From Paludibacter sp. UBA6032 (GTDB taxonomy: Bacteria > Bacteroidota > Bacteroidia > Bacteroidales > Paludibacteraceae): a stretch of 64,000 bases of DNA. The stretch is from NCBI GenBank assembly GCA_002427885.1, contig DIZI01000008.1, positions 87,184-151,183 of the forward strand, in the 5' to 3' direction. The stretch's first letter is position 1. The number at the start of each line of letters is the position of its first letter. The notes below the pieces were generated by a model that did no database searches, was not told where the DNA came from, and saw only the letters and a program-made list of their open reading frames with translations. Shown piece after piece: positions 8,917-16,938 of the stretch. The translations under genes and the position numbers were made by a program.

Positions 8917-8991
8917 GGTGGGAGACGGGGCTCGAACCCGCGACTTTCGGAACCACAAACCGACGCTCTAACCAACTGAGCTACAACCACC
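8917..8991 (-). tRNA. tRNA-His (GTG)
   Basis: A minus-strand cloverleaf: D arm GCTCAGTTGGTTAGAGC, anticodon loop TTGTGGT with anticodon GTG at 8954-8956, T arm GCGGG-TTCGAGC-CCCGT. An extra 5' G before GTGGTTG is consistent with tRNA-His. The acceptor strands GTGGTTG and CTCCCAC mispair at two adjacent positions, and the base pair closing the anticodon loop is T-T. It still looks like the histidine tRNA, but its stems are weaker than expected. Confidence 0.85.
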
Positions 8992-9005
8992 GTGTTTAGC
9001 GAGTG

Positions 9006-9013
9006 CAAAGATA
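9006..9013 (-). promoter_or_regulatory. -7 box for tRNA-His
   Basis: TATCTTTG on the minus strand, 14 bases upstream of the mature tRNA 5' end. Confidence 0.5.
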
Positions 9014-9104
9014 CTACAGCAAATGATTTTGTGCAACTATTTGTTGAAAAAAAGATGCTATTTTTACAAGAGGTTAGTTACCAACGATTAAAGATTGAAC
9101 AAAA

Positions 9105-9791
9105 ATGAAGTATAGTCTCGTAAATCCGGGTTTGGATATTCAGCTGGCTGAAATTCGTCGTAAAATCCGACTCTCAATGAATGGAATTGTATCCGACCAA
9201 ATGACCCGGAGCGGTATTATTTATAAATCAAATTTTGGTGTCAGCATTCCCCGGATAAGGGAAATTGCTGCAACTTACACACCCGGTCACGATTTAGCCC
9301 AACGACTTTGGATGTTGGAGATTCGTGAAACAAAAATCATGGCGACGCTGTTGGAACCCATAGATAAATTTTCTGCCGAAATGGCCGGGGATTGGGTTGC
9401 AGGATTTGATCAGATTGAGATTGTAGAACAATCCGTCATGAATTTGTTTTCCAAACTTTCATATAGTGATTCCCTTTGCATTGAGTGGATACAATCCGAT
9501 AGTGTCTGGATACAGATAACCGGATTTATTTTAGCCGCACGAATCACAGATAAACTGAGCCATTCTCAGATTACACTCATTATTGAAAAGGCAATCGAAA
9601 TATCTTCGACTACTGATTTTCATCTTTATAAAGCGGTAGGACTTTGTTTAAGTCGTTTATGCCGGAATAACGAGGAAACAGCAGGATTAATACTGAAAGG
9701 ACTGGAAGGAATGTCCGGAAATCTTTCTGTTGGACAAAACTATATTTCCATGGAAGTGAAACAGGAAATGATATTTTTGGGTTTTAAATAG
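9105..9791 (+). CDS. DNA alkylation repair (AlkD-like) HEAT-repeat protein
   Basis: 228 residues, all helical in appearance, with no signal peptide. It resembles the Bacteroidota branch of the AlkC/AlkD HEAT-like family: an N-terminal GVSIPRIREIAATY segment and an LWMLEIRETKIMATLL helix, followed by repeated helical pairs. AlkD-type enzymes remove alkylated purines without base flipping. This branch is short and I cannot identify the catalytic Trp/Asp set, so a structural HEAT protein is possible. It is independent of the divergent tRNA-His and sits upstream of a Fur-family gene, which has its own promoter. Confidence 0.7.
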   Translation: MKYSLVNPGLDIQLAEIRRKIRLSMNGIVSDQMTRSGIIYKSNFGVSIPRIREIAATYTPGHDLAQRLWMLEIRETKIMATLLEPIDKFSAEMAGDWVAGFDQIEIVEQSVMNLFSKLSYSDSLCIEWIQSDSVWIQITGFILAARITDKLSHSQITLIIEKAIEISSTTDFHLYKAVGLCLSRLCRNNEETAGLILKGLEGMSGNLSVGQNYISMEVKQEMIFLGFK

Positions 9792-9813
9792 CACCAGATT
9801 TGCGTAAAAGTTG

Positions 9814-9821
9814 TACTTTTG
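9814..9821 (+). promoter_or_regulatory. -7 box for the Fur-family gene
   Basis: TACTTTTG, 19 bases before the ATG at 9841. This gives the regulator its own promoter within the short gap after the AlkD-like gene. Confidence 0.5.
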
Positions 9822-9840
9822 TTGATCACATTATTATTGG

Positions 9841-10302
9841 ATGAAAGAAGAAGGATCGTATATTGAGATTAAGGAGGTATTTACGGAATACCTCAAAAAA
9901 CATCAGCATCGTAAAACTCCGGAACGGTATGCTATTTTAGAAAGGATATTTGCATACGAAGGTCATTTTAATGCTGATATATTGTATAATATTATGCAGG
10001 AAAGTTATCGGGTCAGCCTTGCAACAATTTACAATACGCTGGAACTTTTGGTGGATTCGAAGTTGATTATCAAACATCAGTTGGGTAGTCAGTTTGCACA
10101 ATACGAGAAAGCGTTCGGGAGCAATACACATCATCATTTGATATGTACTAATTGCGGTAGAGTCAAAGAATTCTCCGATAAGCCCATTCGTTTGGCAATA
10201 CAGGCCAAGACTTTTGTTCATTTCGAGATGTCACACTATTCGCTTTATTTGTACGGACTTTGCAGTAAGTGCAAAGAACCCAAAAAGAAAAGCATCGATT
10301 GA
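9841..10302 (+). CDS. Fur-family metal-dependent transcriptional regulator
   Basis: 153 residues. The N-terminal winged helix contains RKTPERYAILERIF and the recognition-helix segment VSLATIYNTLELL. The C-terminal dimerisation domain has HHH at 97-99, CTNC (Cys102, Cys105) and CSKC (Cys141, Cys144), the structural zinc site of Fur proteins. Fur, Zur and PerR subtypes cannot be separated from this alone. The neighbour upstream is an AlkD-like gene and downstream is purA, neither of which indicates the regulon. A strong 17-bp hairpin follows, so it is probably transcribed separately from purA. Confidence 0.9.
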   Translation: MKEEGSYIEIKEVFTEYLKKHQHRKTPERYAILERIFAYEGHFNADILYNIMQESYRVSLATIYNTLELLVDSKLIIKHQLGSQFAQYEKAFGSNTHHHLICTNCGRVKEFSDKPIRLAIQAKTFVHFEMSHYSLYLYGLCSKCKEPKKKSID

Positions 10303-10343
10303 AAAATAAGAATTGTTATTAAATGAATTAAAAATAAGATTTT

Positions 10344-10384
10344 GGATTAAAACCGGTTTTGCTAAACAAAACCGGTTTTAATCC
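10344..10384. terminator. 17-bp perfect hairpin between the Fur-family gene and purA
   Basis: GGATTAAAACCGGTTTT pairs fully with AAAACCGGTTTTAATCC across a 7-nt loop (GCTAAAC). It lies 42 bases after the regulator stop and ends 26 bases before the purA ATG. Each arm contains the self-complementary AAAACCGGTTTT. It may be a terminator or a purA leader structure. Confidence 0.6.
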
Positions 10385-10409
10385 GATTTATACTAAAAAT
10401 TATCATCCT

Positions 10410-11678
10410 ATGAAAGTTGATGTTTTATTAGGTCTCCAGTGGGGAGACGAGGGGAAAGGAAAAGTAGTTGATGTGCTTACGCCTAATTACGATTTGATTA
10501 CACGTTTTCAGGGTGGACCTAATGCAGGTCATACCCTGGAGTTTGAAGGAAAGAAGTTTGTTTTGCGTTCCATTCCTTCCGGTATTTTTCAGGGTGACAA
10601 AGTGAATATTATCGGGAACGGTGTTGTCATCGATCCAGCTTTATTTAAGGCCGAAGTAGATGCATTAACTGTTTCCGGACATCCGCTGACAAAAAGATTG
10701 AAAATTTCCAAGAAAGCGCATTTGATTTTACCGACACATCGCTTGCTGGATGCAGCCTATGAATCGGCTAAAGGAAATTCCAAAATTGGTACTACCGGTA
10801 AAGGTATCGGTCCGACATATACCGATAAAGTAAGTCGTAACGGGGTGAGAGTAGGTGATATTCTTCATAATTTTGAAGAAAAATACAATGCTGCCATTAC
10901 CCGCCACAAACAAATTTTGAAACAATATGATTTTGAATACGATTTACCCGCACTTGAAAAAGACTGGTTCGAGGGTATTGAATGTATCAAAGGTTTTGAA
11001 TTGATAGACAGTGAGCATTATATTAATGAAGCACTTAAAGCTGATAAAAGAGTGTTGGCTGAAGGCGCCCAGGGAACCATGCTCGATATTGATTTTGGAT
11101 CATATCCGTTTGTCACTTCTTCCAATACTATTTGTGCCGGAGCCTGTACAGGTTTAGGTATTGCTCCCCGCAGTATCGGAGAAGTATATGGAATTTTCAA
11201 AGCTTATTGTACCCGTGTGGGTAGTGGCCCTTTCCCTACTGAATTATTTGACGAAACAGGAGATGAAATGCGTAAAATCGGTTTCGAATTCGGTTCGGTT
11301 ACCGGTCGTCCGCGTCGCTGCGGCTGGGTTGATCTGGTAGCATTGAAATATGCCGTTATGATAAACGGTGTTTCGCAGTTGATCATGATGAAAAGCGATG
11401 TAATGGATGGTTTCGATACCATTAAAGCCTGCGTTGCCTACAAAATTGATGGAAAGGAAGTCGAACATTTCCCGTATGATTTAAGTGATGGAGCTGAACC
11501 TGTTTATGTTGAATTACCGGGTTGGAAAACCGATATGACAAAAGTTCAAAGCGAAGACGAATTCCCTGAAGAATTCAATGCGTATATAAGTTTTCTGGAA
11601 GACGAACTGGAAGTTCCTATCAAAATAGTTTCGGTGGGTCCGGATCGTGGACAAACGATAATTCGTTATGTCGAGTAG
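10410..11678 (+). CDS. purA: Adenylosuccinate synthase
   Basis: 422 residues. It joins IMP and aspartate using GTP to make adenylosuccinate, the committed step to AMP. The N-terminus MKVDVLLGLQWGDEGKGKVVD carries the GDEGKGK P-loop. Other family motifs are the GPNAGHT segment, GTTGKGIGP, EGAQGTMLDIDFG, the TGRPRRCGW guanine-site region and the C-terminal VGPDRGQTI. Length is typical of the family. The ATG at 10410 is chosen because an upstream start would fall within the hairpin stem at 10344-10384. The gene is close to the end of that hairpin, so its 5' untranslated region could be structured. Confidence 0.96.
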   Translation: MKVDVLLGLQWGDEGKGKVVDVLTPNYDLITRFQGGPNAGHTLEFEGKKFVLRSIPSGIFQGDKVNIIGNGVVIDPALFKAEVDALTVSGHPLTKRLKISKKAHLILPTHRLLDAAYESAKGNSKIGTTGKGIGPTYTDKVSRNGVRVGDILHNFEEKYNAAITRHKQILKQYDFEYDLPALEKDWFEGIECIKGFELIDSEHYINEALKADKRVLAEGAQGTMLDIDFGSYPFVTSSNTICAGACTGLGIAPRSIGEVYGIFKAYCTRVGSGPFPTELFDETGDEMRKIGFEFGSVTGRPRRCGWVDLVALKYAVMINGVSQLIMMKSDVMDGFDTIKACVAYKIDGKEVEHFPYDLSDGAEPVYVELPGWKTDMTKVQSEDEFPEEFNAYISFLEDELEVPIKIVSVGPDRGQTIIRYVE

Positions 11679-11776
11679 GTAATTGGTTTTATAGTTAGTT
11701 TTTTGTTCTTCTGACATTTTGTCAATTGGCAAGGAATTTGACATAAAACAGGCATAACAATTAAAAAACAAATCTT

Positions 11777-12460
11777 ATGTTTATTGGATATTTTATTTTC
11801 GGAATTGTAGCCCTTGTTAGCTGGTTGATACAACGGAGTTTAAAGTCAAAATTTGAACGTTACTCTAAAATTCGCATTCCCAATGGAATGACTGGCAAAG
11901 ATGTGGCTATGAAAATGCTACGTGATAATGGAATCTACGATGTTACAGTGACTTCAACAACTGGTCATCTAACTGATCATTATAACCCGTTGACAAAAAC
12001 AGTGAACCTGAGTGAGAATGTTTATGGTTCGAGTAGCGTTGCTGCCGCAGCCATTGCAGCTCATGAATGCGGTCACGCTGTTCAGGATGCACTTGCTTAT
12101 GCGCCCCTTAAATTACGCTCGGCACTGGTTCCGGCAGTGAATTTTGCTTCCAATTGGATGCAATGGGTATTATTGGCCGGTATAATTTTTATTCATTCAT
12201 TTCCTCAATTACTTTTAGCAGGGATTGTTCTGTTTGCTGTAACAACAATTTTCAGTTTTGTTACTTTACCTGTAGAAATCGATGCAAGTTCCCGTGCGTT
12301 AGCATGGTTGAACGGTGCCGGAATAACTAATTATGAAACACACGATCAGGCAAAAGATGCTTTGAAAACAGCTGCATATACTTATGTTGTTGCCGCACTT
12401 GGATCATTGGCCATGTTGGTATATTATATACTGTTATTTCTGGGTGGTAGTAGAAGATGA
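11777..12460 (+). CDS. Membrane zinc metallopeptidase (YugP/Zn_peptidase_2 type)
   Basis: 227 residues. It has an N-terminal membrane helix (about 2-18), the metal-binding HECGH motif at 96-100 (Glu97 catalytic), two membrane helices near 135-165 and a C-terminal helix (about 198-222). The segment FVTLPVEIDASSRALAWL after the helices is characteristic of the YugP/PF04298 family and probably supplies the third ligand. Substrates are unknown; the family is broadly conserved. It stands alone between purA and tRNA-Arg with its own terminator. Confidence 0.88.
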   Translation: MFIGYFIFGIVALVSWLIQRSLKSKFERYSKIRIPNGMTGKDVAMKMLRDNGIYDVTVTSTTGHLTDHYNPLTKTVNLSENVYGSSSVAAAAIAAHECGHAVQDALAYAPLKLRSALVPAVNFASNWMQWVLLAGIIFIHSFPQLLLAGIVLFAVTTIFSFVTLPVEIDASSRALAWLNGAGITNYETHDQAKDALKTAAYTYVVAALGSLAMLVYYILLFLGGSRR

Positions 12461-12488
12461 TTGGAGAATACGGAGACAAGTTAATTTT

Positions 12489-12525
12489 AAAATGGAGAGA
12501 TAAAAAATGATTTCTCCATTTTTTA
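12489..12525 (+). terminator. Terminator after the zinc peptidase
   Basis: AAAATGGAGA pairs with TCTCCATTTT across a 14-nt A-rich loop, with a short T-run. Confidence 0.65.
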
Positions 12526-12579
12526 TGGGAATTTGTGAACCTGATCAAAAAACATATTTTCGGAATACGAATAATTTGT

Positions 12580-12587
12580 TACCTTTG
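12580..12587 (+). promoter_or_regulatory. -7 box for tRNA-Arg
   Basis: TACCTTTG, 13 bases before the tRNA-Arg 5' end. Confidence 0.55.
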
Positions 12588-12600
12588 CAACTCCAAAAAA

Positions 12601-12674
12601 GGCTCCGTAGTTCAGCTGTATAGAACGTCAGATTCCGGTTCTGAAGGTCTCGGGTTAGAATCCCGACGGGGTCA
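12601..12674 (+). tRNA. tRNA-Arg (CCG)
   Basis: Cloverleaf with acceptor GGCTCCG/CGGGGTC (two G-T wobbles), D arm TTCAGCTGTATAGAA, anticodon loop TTCCGGT (CCG, reads CGG) and T arm TCGGG-TTAGAAT-CCCGA. No CCA is encoded. A strong terminator follows. Confidence 0.92.
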
Positions 12675-12687
12675 CAACAGTAGTTTA

Positions 12688-12727
12688 AAAATCCATATAA
12701 ATCGGAAATTTATATGGATTTTTTTTG
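12688..12727 (+). terminator. Terminator after tRNA-Arg
   Basis: A 14-bp stem, AAATCCATATAAAT with ATTTATATGGATTT, and a 6-nt loop, followed by a T-run. Confidence 0.8.
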
Positions 12728-12850
12728 TTCATAATTTGATCACACACCATTTTTTTTTCTATTTTTATTCGGATTCTTATCTCACAGGGACGTATTCATA
12801 GAAAAAATCGATTTTTTATTAGCATAAAACAATTTATTCAGGACAATTTC

Positions 12851-12880
12851 TTTGAAATTATCTTAAAATGATTATATTTG
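12851..12880 (+). promoter_or_regulatory. Promoter of the histone H1-like gene
   Basis: A -33 TTTG at 12851-12854 and a -7 TATATTTG at 12873-12880, with an 18-base spacer, fit the Bacteroidota sigma-70 consensus. The implied leader is about 50 bases. Confidence 0.65.
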
Positions 12881-12938
12881 CAGCAACTATCAGGACTGTC
12901 TTCGTACAGCCAGTTATAAACTTAACAATATTAGAAAA

Positions 12939-13115
12939 ATGGAAAAATTAGTAAGCAAGATTAAAGCTGAATTTGAAGCATTTGCTACAGATGCAGATTT
13001 GCAAGTTGAGAAAGGCAATAAAGCTGCCGGTACTCGTGCACGTAAAAGTTCTCTGGATCTGGAAAAGTTATTGAAAGAATTCAGAAAAGTTTCTATTGAA
13101 GCAGCAAAGAAATAA
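12939..13115 (+). CDS. Histone H1-like (Hc1-type) small basic DNA-binding protein
   Basis: 58 residues, starting MEKLVSKIKAEF and ending KVSIEAAKK. The central NKAAGTRARKSSLDLEKLL is the conserved core of the Bacteroidota Hc1-like histone H1 family (PF07432), with a positively charged RARK stretch flanked by two amphipathic helices. Such proteins are abundant, bind DNA and are thought to help compact the nucleoid. It is monocistronic, with its own promoter (12851-12880) and a strong terminator, consistent with high expression. Confidence 0.9.
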   Translation: MEKLVSKIKAEFEAFATDADLQVEKGNKAAGTRARKSSLDLEKLLKEFRKVSIEAAKK

Positions 13116-13138
13116 TAGCTGTTTTCTTCTCAATGAGC

Positions 13139-13168
13139 AAAGCTTTCCTTTTCGGGAAAGCTTTTTTT
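13139..13168 (+). terminator. Terminator after the histone-like gene
   Basis: AAAGCTTTCC pairs with GGAAAGCTTT (6-nt loop), followed by a run of T. A classic intrinsic terminator. Confidence 0.85.
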
Positions 13169-13271
13169 GTCTAAAACTGCTTTTTTTTCATCCGGTTACT
13201 TAGCCAGAAGCTTGTAACAATAAATTCACAAAAAAAAACCGGGAAACTCATTTCTATTTCTGAAATTTATA

Positions 13272-13279
13272 TAAATTTG
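13272..13279 (+). promoter_or_regulatory. -7 box for the metallo-beta-lactamase gene
   Basis: TAAATTTG, a match to TAnnTTTG, with transcription expected to start near 13286. Confidence 0.45.
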
Positions 13280-13329
13280 TGTCGTATTAATAAATGATCG
13301 GAATGAAGATAAATTCTAAATTAAATGAT

Positions 13330-14094
13330 ATGAAGCCAAATTTTTTCTTATTGTTTTTTGTCGCAACGCTGATAAATTTTAATTTATCGGCACAGAGGAA
13401 AGTGAAACCTGACATGGTCTTATTGGATAATGTCACTGTTGACAGAGTTGATAAAAATATTGAGCTAACAAAACTAACAAACAAGGCGTGGTTGATACAA
13501 TCATCCTATGCCTGTGATGGAATATTGGATTGCAATCATTTGCTGATTATTGACAGAAATGATATCGTGTTGGTGAATACTCCGGCCAGCGATTCTTTGA
13601 CAGCTGTTTTGTTAAATTGTATAGAGAAGAAGTTTAAAAGAAAAGTAACTAAATTAATCGTTTCGCATTTCCACGATGATAGTTCGGGAGGATTAGCGGA
13701 AACAGGTAAAAGGGGAATTAAATCCTATGCTCTGGACAAGACAAGGGATTTATTGAAGAAGGAAAATAAAAAAACAGATATTGTGTTTACAGATTCTTTA
13801 AATATTCCCTTACAAAGTTTAAACTTGAAATTGGTTTATTTTGGAGCGGGGCATTCGGTTGATAATATCGTCATCTGGGTGCCTGACGGGAAAATTTTGT
13901 TTGGTGGTTGCCTGCTGAAATCATTGACTTCATCAGATAAAGGGAATATTAAAGATGCCGATTTGCAGGCATGGTCGCAAACCATTCAAAAAGTAAAGGA
14001 TAGGTTCGGGAGTGCTAAAATAGTAATTCCCGGACACGGAGCAATAGGAGATTGCACAATATTTGATCATACAATGGGGATTGTGACAAATTAA
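13330..14094 (+). CDS. Subclass B1-type metallo-beta-lactamase
   Basis: 254 residues with a signal peptide (MKPNFFLLFFVATLINFNLSAQ), so periplasmic. All zinc ligands of subclass B1 are in place: HFHDD (His113, His115, Asp117), the GAGHSVDNIVIW segment (His175), GGCLLKS (Cys194) and PGHG (His236). The cysteine ligand, the DNIV(V/I)W segment and GGCxxK distinguish it from glyoxalase-type MBL proteins and match B1 enzymes such as CfiA, BlaB and IND. The lysine after Cys (GGCLLK) is the one that binds the beta-lactam carboxylate. Beta-lactam or carbapenem hydrolysis is therefore likely but inferred. Starts at 13294 or 13303 are possible. No resistance or mobile genes are adjacent. Confidence 0.85.
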   Translation: MKPNFFLLFFVATLINFNLSAQRKVKPDMVLLDNVTVDRVDKNIELTKLTNKAWLIQSSYACDGILDCNHLLIIDRNDIVLVNTPASDSLTAVLLNCIEKKFKRKVTKLIVSHFHDDSSGGLAETGKRGIKSYALDKTRDLLKKENKKTDIVFTDSLNIPLQSLNLKLVYFGAGHSVDNIVIWVPDGKILFGGCLLKSLTSSDKGNIKDADLQAWSQTIQKVKDRFGSAKIVIPGHGAIGDCTIFDHTMGIVTN

Positions 14095-14373
14095 TCCAAC
14101 AGTATGATATTGAGTAACCCGGGTTGATGAAAATATGGATATTTCCACTTATTCTTATCCGAATACTTTTGTTGTTTAACCTTCAACGTTTCAGTTTTTC
14201 GGGGATACAATATGAGCCCAATCTAACAGGATTATCATTCTGGCTTCAAAAAAATACTCTTGAAATTTAATTTTTGCTTTAAACCTTCGTTGAGGATATA
14301 AGTCAAACAAACTCGGTTATACTCCCGGATTTATCAATCAATTCAAAAATCATTTAAAAGCCCCGATATTATC
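14095..14373. other. 279-bp gap before the pectin genes
   Basis: There is no convincing gene. It contains one -7-like TACTTTTG at 14164-14171, which would give the pectate lyase a 200-base leader. The remainder is AT-rich, and I find no strong hairpin. Confidence 0.4.
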
Positions 14374-15627
14374 ATGAAAAAAATTCTCCTTCTTTTTAGT
14401 TTGGTTTTTAGTTACTGTTTATTAAATGCCCAGCAATTAGCCTTTCCGGGTGCCGATGGATATGGAAAGTATGCAACAGGAGGAAGGGGAGGAATCGTCT
14501 ATCATGTTAGCAATCTGAATGACTCGGGTGTAGGTTCATTTCGTGATGCAGTCAGTCAACCGAAGCGTACTGTTGTTTTCGACGTAAGTGGCGTAATAAA
14601 AATACAGAGTAAAGTAACGGTAGCCTCATATATCACAATTGCAGGGCAAACCGCACCTGGAGATGGTATTGTCATTTATGGGAATGGAATTTCGCTGGCC
14701 GGAGCAAACGATGTAATTGTCCGTTATATGCGGTTCAGAGGAAGTGTGGAAATGGGAAAAGGAGTATGTACGTTGGCTGCCGACTATGCCCATGATATCA
14801 TATTTGACCATGTTTCAGTGGAATGGGGACGATGGGATAATTTACATATAAAAGAAAGTGATAAAATAACCCTGCAATATTGTTTAATCGGGGAGGGAAT
14901 AAATCCTCAAATGTTTGGTGCTTTGCTGGAGAATCCTACTCATCTCACCATTCACCACTGTCTTTGGGTAGATAATCAAAGCCGGAATCCGAAGGCAAAA
15001 GCCAGCATTGAAATTATCAACAATGTAATTTACAACTGGGGAAGTAATGGTTTGGTCGGCGGTCATTCGGCAGCCAATCATTTTCAGGATATTATCAATA
15101 ATTATTTTATAGCGGGACCAAATTCAACAAATACATTTATTGGGATGTTTACCGCCACCGATCATGTATATCAAAAAGGGAATATGGTGGATTTAAATAA
15201 AAATGGTAAATTGGATGGTCGAATGGGCACCGAAGAAGATTTTGCTAAAACAACGGCTACACTGATTAAAGACGTTCAGTATTCCTCGTTGTCAACTTCA
15301 GAAATTGAACAACCTGCTGAAGCTTTTAAGAATGTGTTGGCTCAGGCTGGAGCATCGCTGCATCGTGATGCTATTGATTTACGTCTGATTGATTATGTGA
15401 AATCACTTGGTAAAGAAGGTCAGGTTATCAAGTCGGAAGCAGAAGTTGGCGGACAGAAGGCAATAAAGGCTGCAAAAGCGCCGAAAGATACAGATGGTGA
15501 CGGTATTCCCGATAGTTGGGAAAAGAAGCATCAGCTGAATCCCGGCGACGCGAAAGATGGAAGTGGAATGACTGCAACGGGATACAGCAGGTTGGAAGAG
15601 TATCTGAATGAATTGACCATTCGATAA
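14374..15627 (+). CDS. Secreted PL1-family pectate lyase
   Basis: 417 residues. A signal peptide (MKKILLLFSLVFSYCLLNAQ) precedes AFPGADGYGKYATGGRGG, the hallmark start of the PL1 right-handed parallel beta-helix seen in Bacteroidota. Repeated strand motifs follow (ITIAGQTAPGDGI, VIVRYMRFR, DHVSVEWGRWDNLHI, INNVIYNWGSNG). PL1 enzymes cleave polygalacturonate by beta-elimination. A C-terminal DTDGDGIPDSWE is a calcium-binding thrombospondin-type-3 motif often found at the end of these enzymes. A PL22-like gene follows 45 bases later on the same strand, so the two probably degrade pectin together. Confidence 0.9.
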   Translation: MKKILLLFSLVFSYCLLNAQQLAFPGADGYGKYATGGRGGIVYHVSNLNDSGVGSFRDAVSQPKRTVVFDVSGVIKIQSKVTVASYITIAGQTAPGDGIVIYGNGISLAGANDVIVRYMRFRGSVEMGKGVCTLAADYAHDIIFDHVSVEWGRWDNLHIKESDKITLQYCLIGEGINPQMFGALLENPTHLTIHHCLWVDNQSRNPKAKASIEIINNVIYNWGSNGLVGGHSAANHFQDIINNYFIAGPNSTNTFIGMFTATDHVYQKGNMVDLNKNGKLDGRMGTEEDFAKTTATLIKDVQYSSLSTSEIEQPAEAFKNVLAQAGASLHRDAIDLRLIDYVKSLGKEGQVIKSEAEVGGQKAIKAAKAPKDTDGDGIPDSWEKKHQLNPGDAKDGSGMTATGYSRLEEYLNELTIR

Positions 15628-15672
15628 TGTGTTTTTACTAAATTAAATTGAATCAACTAATTAAATAATATC

Positions 15673-16911
15673 ATGAAAAAAAACAGTATGCTCATCTTTG
15701 TTTCATTTATTCTTATTTCGGGCAGTTTGCAGGCACAACCATTGATGCAAACCGGTGGAAAGAAGATGCCTATGGTATGGATAGACAAAGACACTCAACA
15801 TAAAGTGATGCGGCTCACGCAACGCGACGGCAACTCAGCCAGTTTCTATTTTCATAACAATCCTTTTTACACAGGAAAAGACAAGGATGATGTGAACATG
15901 GTTTTTTACGGGAATGATGCCTATAAGGCTGATGGAATTGGTATGCAGTTGTTTAGTGTGAACCTTTCCAGTCTGAAAATAACCCAGTTGACGGATAAAA
16001 GCTTTCGTAAGAACGGTGAGATAGTGGGGAGAAAGAATCATAATGTTTATTATCAGGTCAATGATTCCATATTTTCAATCAATATTGACACACGTAAAAC
16101 GACGCTGGAATATGTTTTTCCTGCCGATTTTAAAGCAACGATTACAAGTCTGAATGCCGACGAAACCCTTTTGGGTGGTGCATGGTCGTCGGATGCTGAA
16201 AAAGCAATATACAAAGCCAATCCTGCCAAACACGACTATTTCAATAAGATTTACGAGGCCAGAAATCCACGTACTTTATTTACGGTTAATCTGAAAACAA
16301 AAAAGCTGACAAAGTTATTTACGGATAGCGCCTGGTTGAATCATGTTCAGTTTTCGCCTGTCGATCCGCATTTGTTGATGTTTTGTCATGAAGGACCGTG
16401 GCATAAAGTAGACCGGATTTGGACTATAAATCTCGATACAAAACAAGTGAAACTGATGCATAAACGCACCATGAACATGGAAATTGCCGGACACGAGTGG
16501 TTTAGCCCGGACGGGAAAACAATCTGGTACGATCTGCAACAGCCGCGTGGAGCAACATTTTTTGTAGGTGGAACCGATGTAAATACCGGCAAAGAAATAA
16601 AATATAAATTAGACAGAAATCAATGGAGTGTGCATTATAATATTTCACCCGATGAGAAACTCTTTGCTGGTGATGGTGGTGATTCTACGTCGGTTGCCAA
16701 AGCTAAAGATGGCAAATGGATTAATCTGTTTATTCCCGAAGGTGATCACTTTAAGTTTGAACGATTGGTGAATATGAAATACCATCAATATCATCTGGAA
16801 CCCAATGTCCATTTCTCTCCTGACGGTAAATGGATTATCTTCCGTGCAAACTTCGAAGGTTTTGAAAGTGTTTATGCTGTAGAGATTGCCAAACACAAAT
16901 CAGGAAAATAG
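15673..16911 (+). CDS. PL22-like oligogalacturonate lyase
   Basis: 412 residues with a signal peptide (MKKNSMLIFVSFILISGSLQAQ). It has a seven-bladed beta-propeller style with repeated 'SPDGKxI' blades. The segments HVQFSPVDPHLLMFCHEGPW and RIWTI, then EIAGHEWFSPDGKTIWYDL, and a later VHYNISPDE match oligogalacturonide lyases of family PL22, where His and Gln residues in these segments bind the metal. The family converts short oligogalacturonates to unsaturated monomers. PL22 enzymes are often cytosolic, whereas this one is exported. It follows the PL1 gene closely and is inferred to act on its products. Confidence 0.85.
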   Translation: MKKNSMLIFVSFILISGSLQAQPLMQTGGKKMPMVWIDKDTQHKVMRLTQRDGNSASFYFHNNPFYTGKDKDDVNMVFYGNDAYKADGIGMQLFSVNLSSLKITQLTDKSFRKNGEIVGRKNHNVYYQVNDSIFSINIDTRKTTLEYVFPADFKATITSLNADETLLGGAWSSDAEKAIYKANPAKHDYFNKIYEARNPRTLFTVNLKTKKLTKLFTDSAWLNHVQFSPVDPHLLMFCHEGPWHKVDRIWTINLDTKQVKLMHKRTMNMEIAGHEWFSPDGKTIWYDLQQPRGATFFVGGTDVNTGKEIKYKLDRNQWSVHYNISPDEKLFAGDGGDSTSVAKAKDGKWINLFIPEGDHFKFERLVNMKYHQYHLEPNVHFSPDGKWIIFRANFEGFESVYAVEIAKHKSGK

Positions 16912-16938
16912 TTGAATATCTCAAAATTTACAAACGAA

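Noticed and set aside
8774..9008. Overlapping open frames across the tRNA-His region on both strands
   Set aside because: They read through the tRNA and its flanks, and the residues are tRNA translation (for example GDGARTRD), a well-known artefact.
12535..12801. 88-codon frame across tRNA-Arg
   Set aside because: Covers the promoter, tRNA and terminator; no protein character.
14164..14171. TACTTTTG as promoter of the pectate lyase
   Set aside because: Matches the -7 consensus, but 200 bases from the gene and without a -33 partner; not listed as a promoter.
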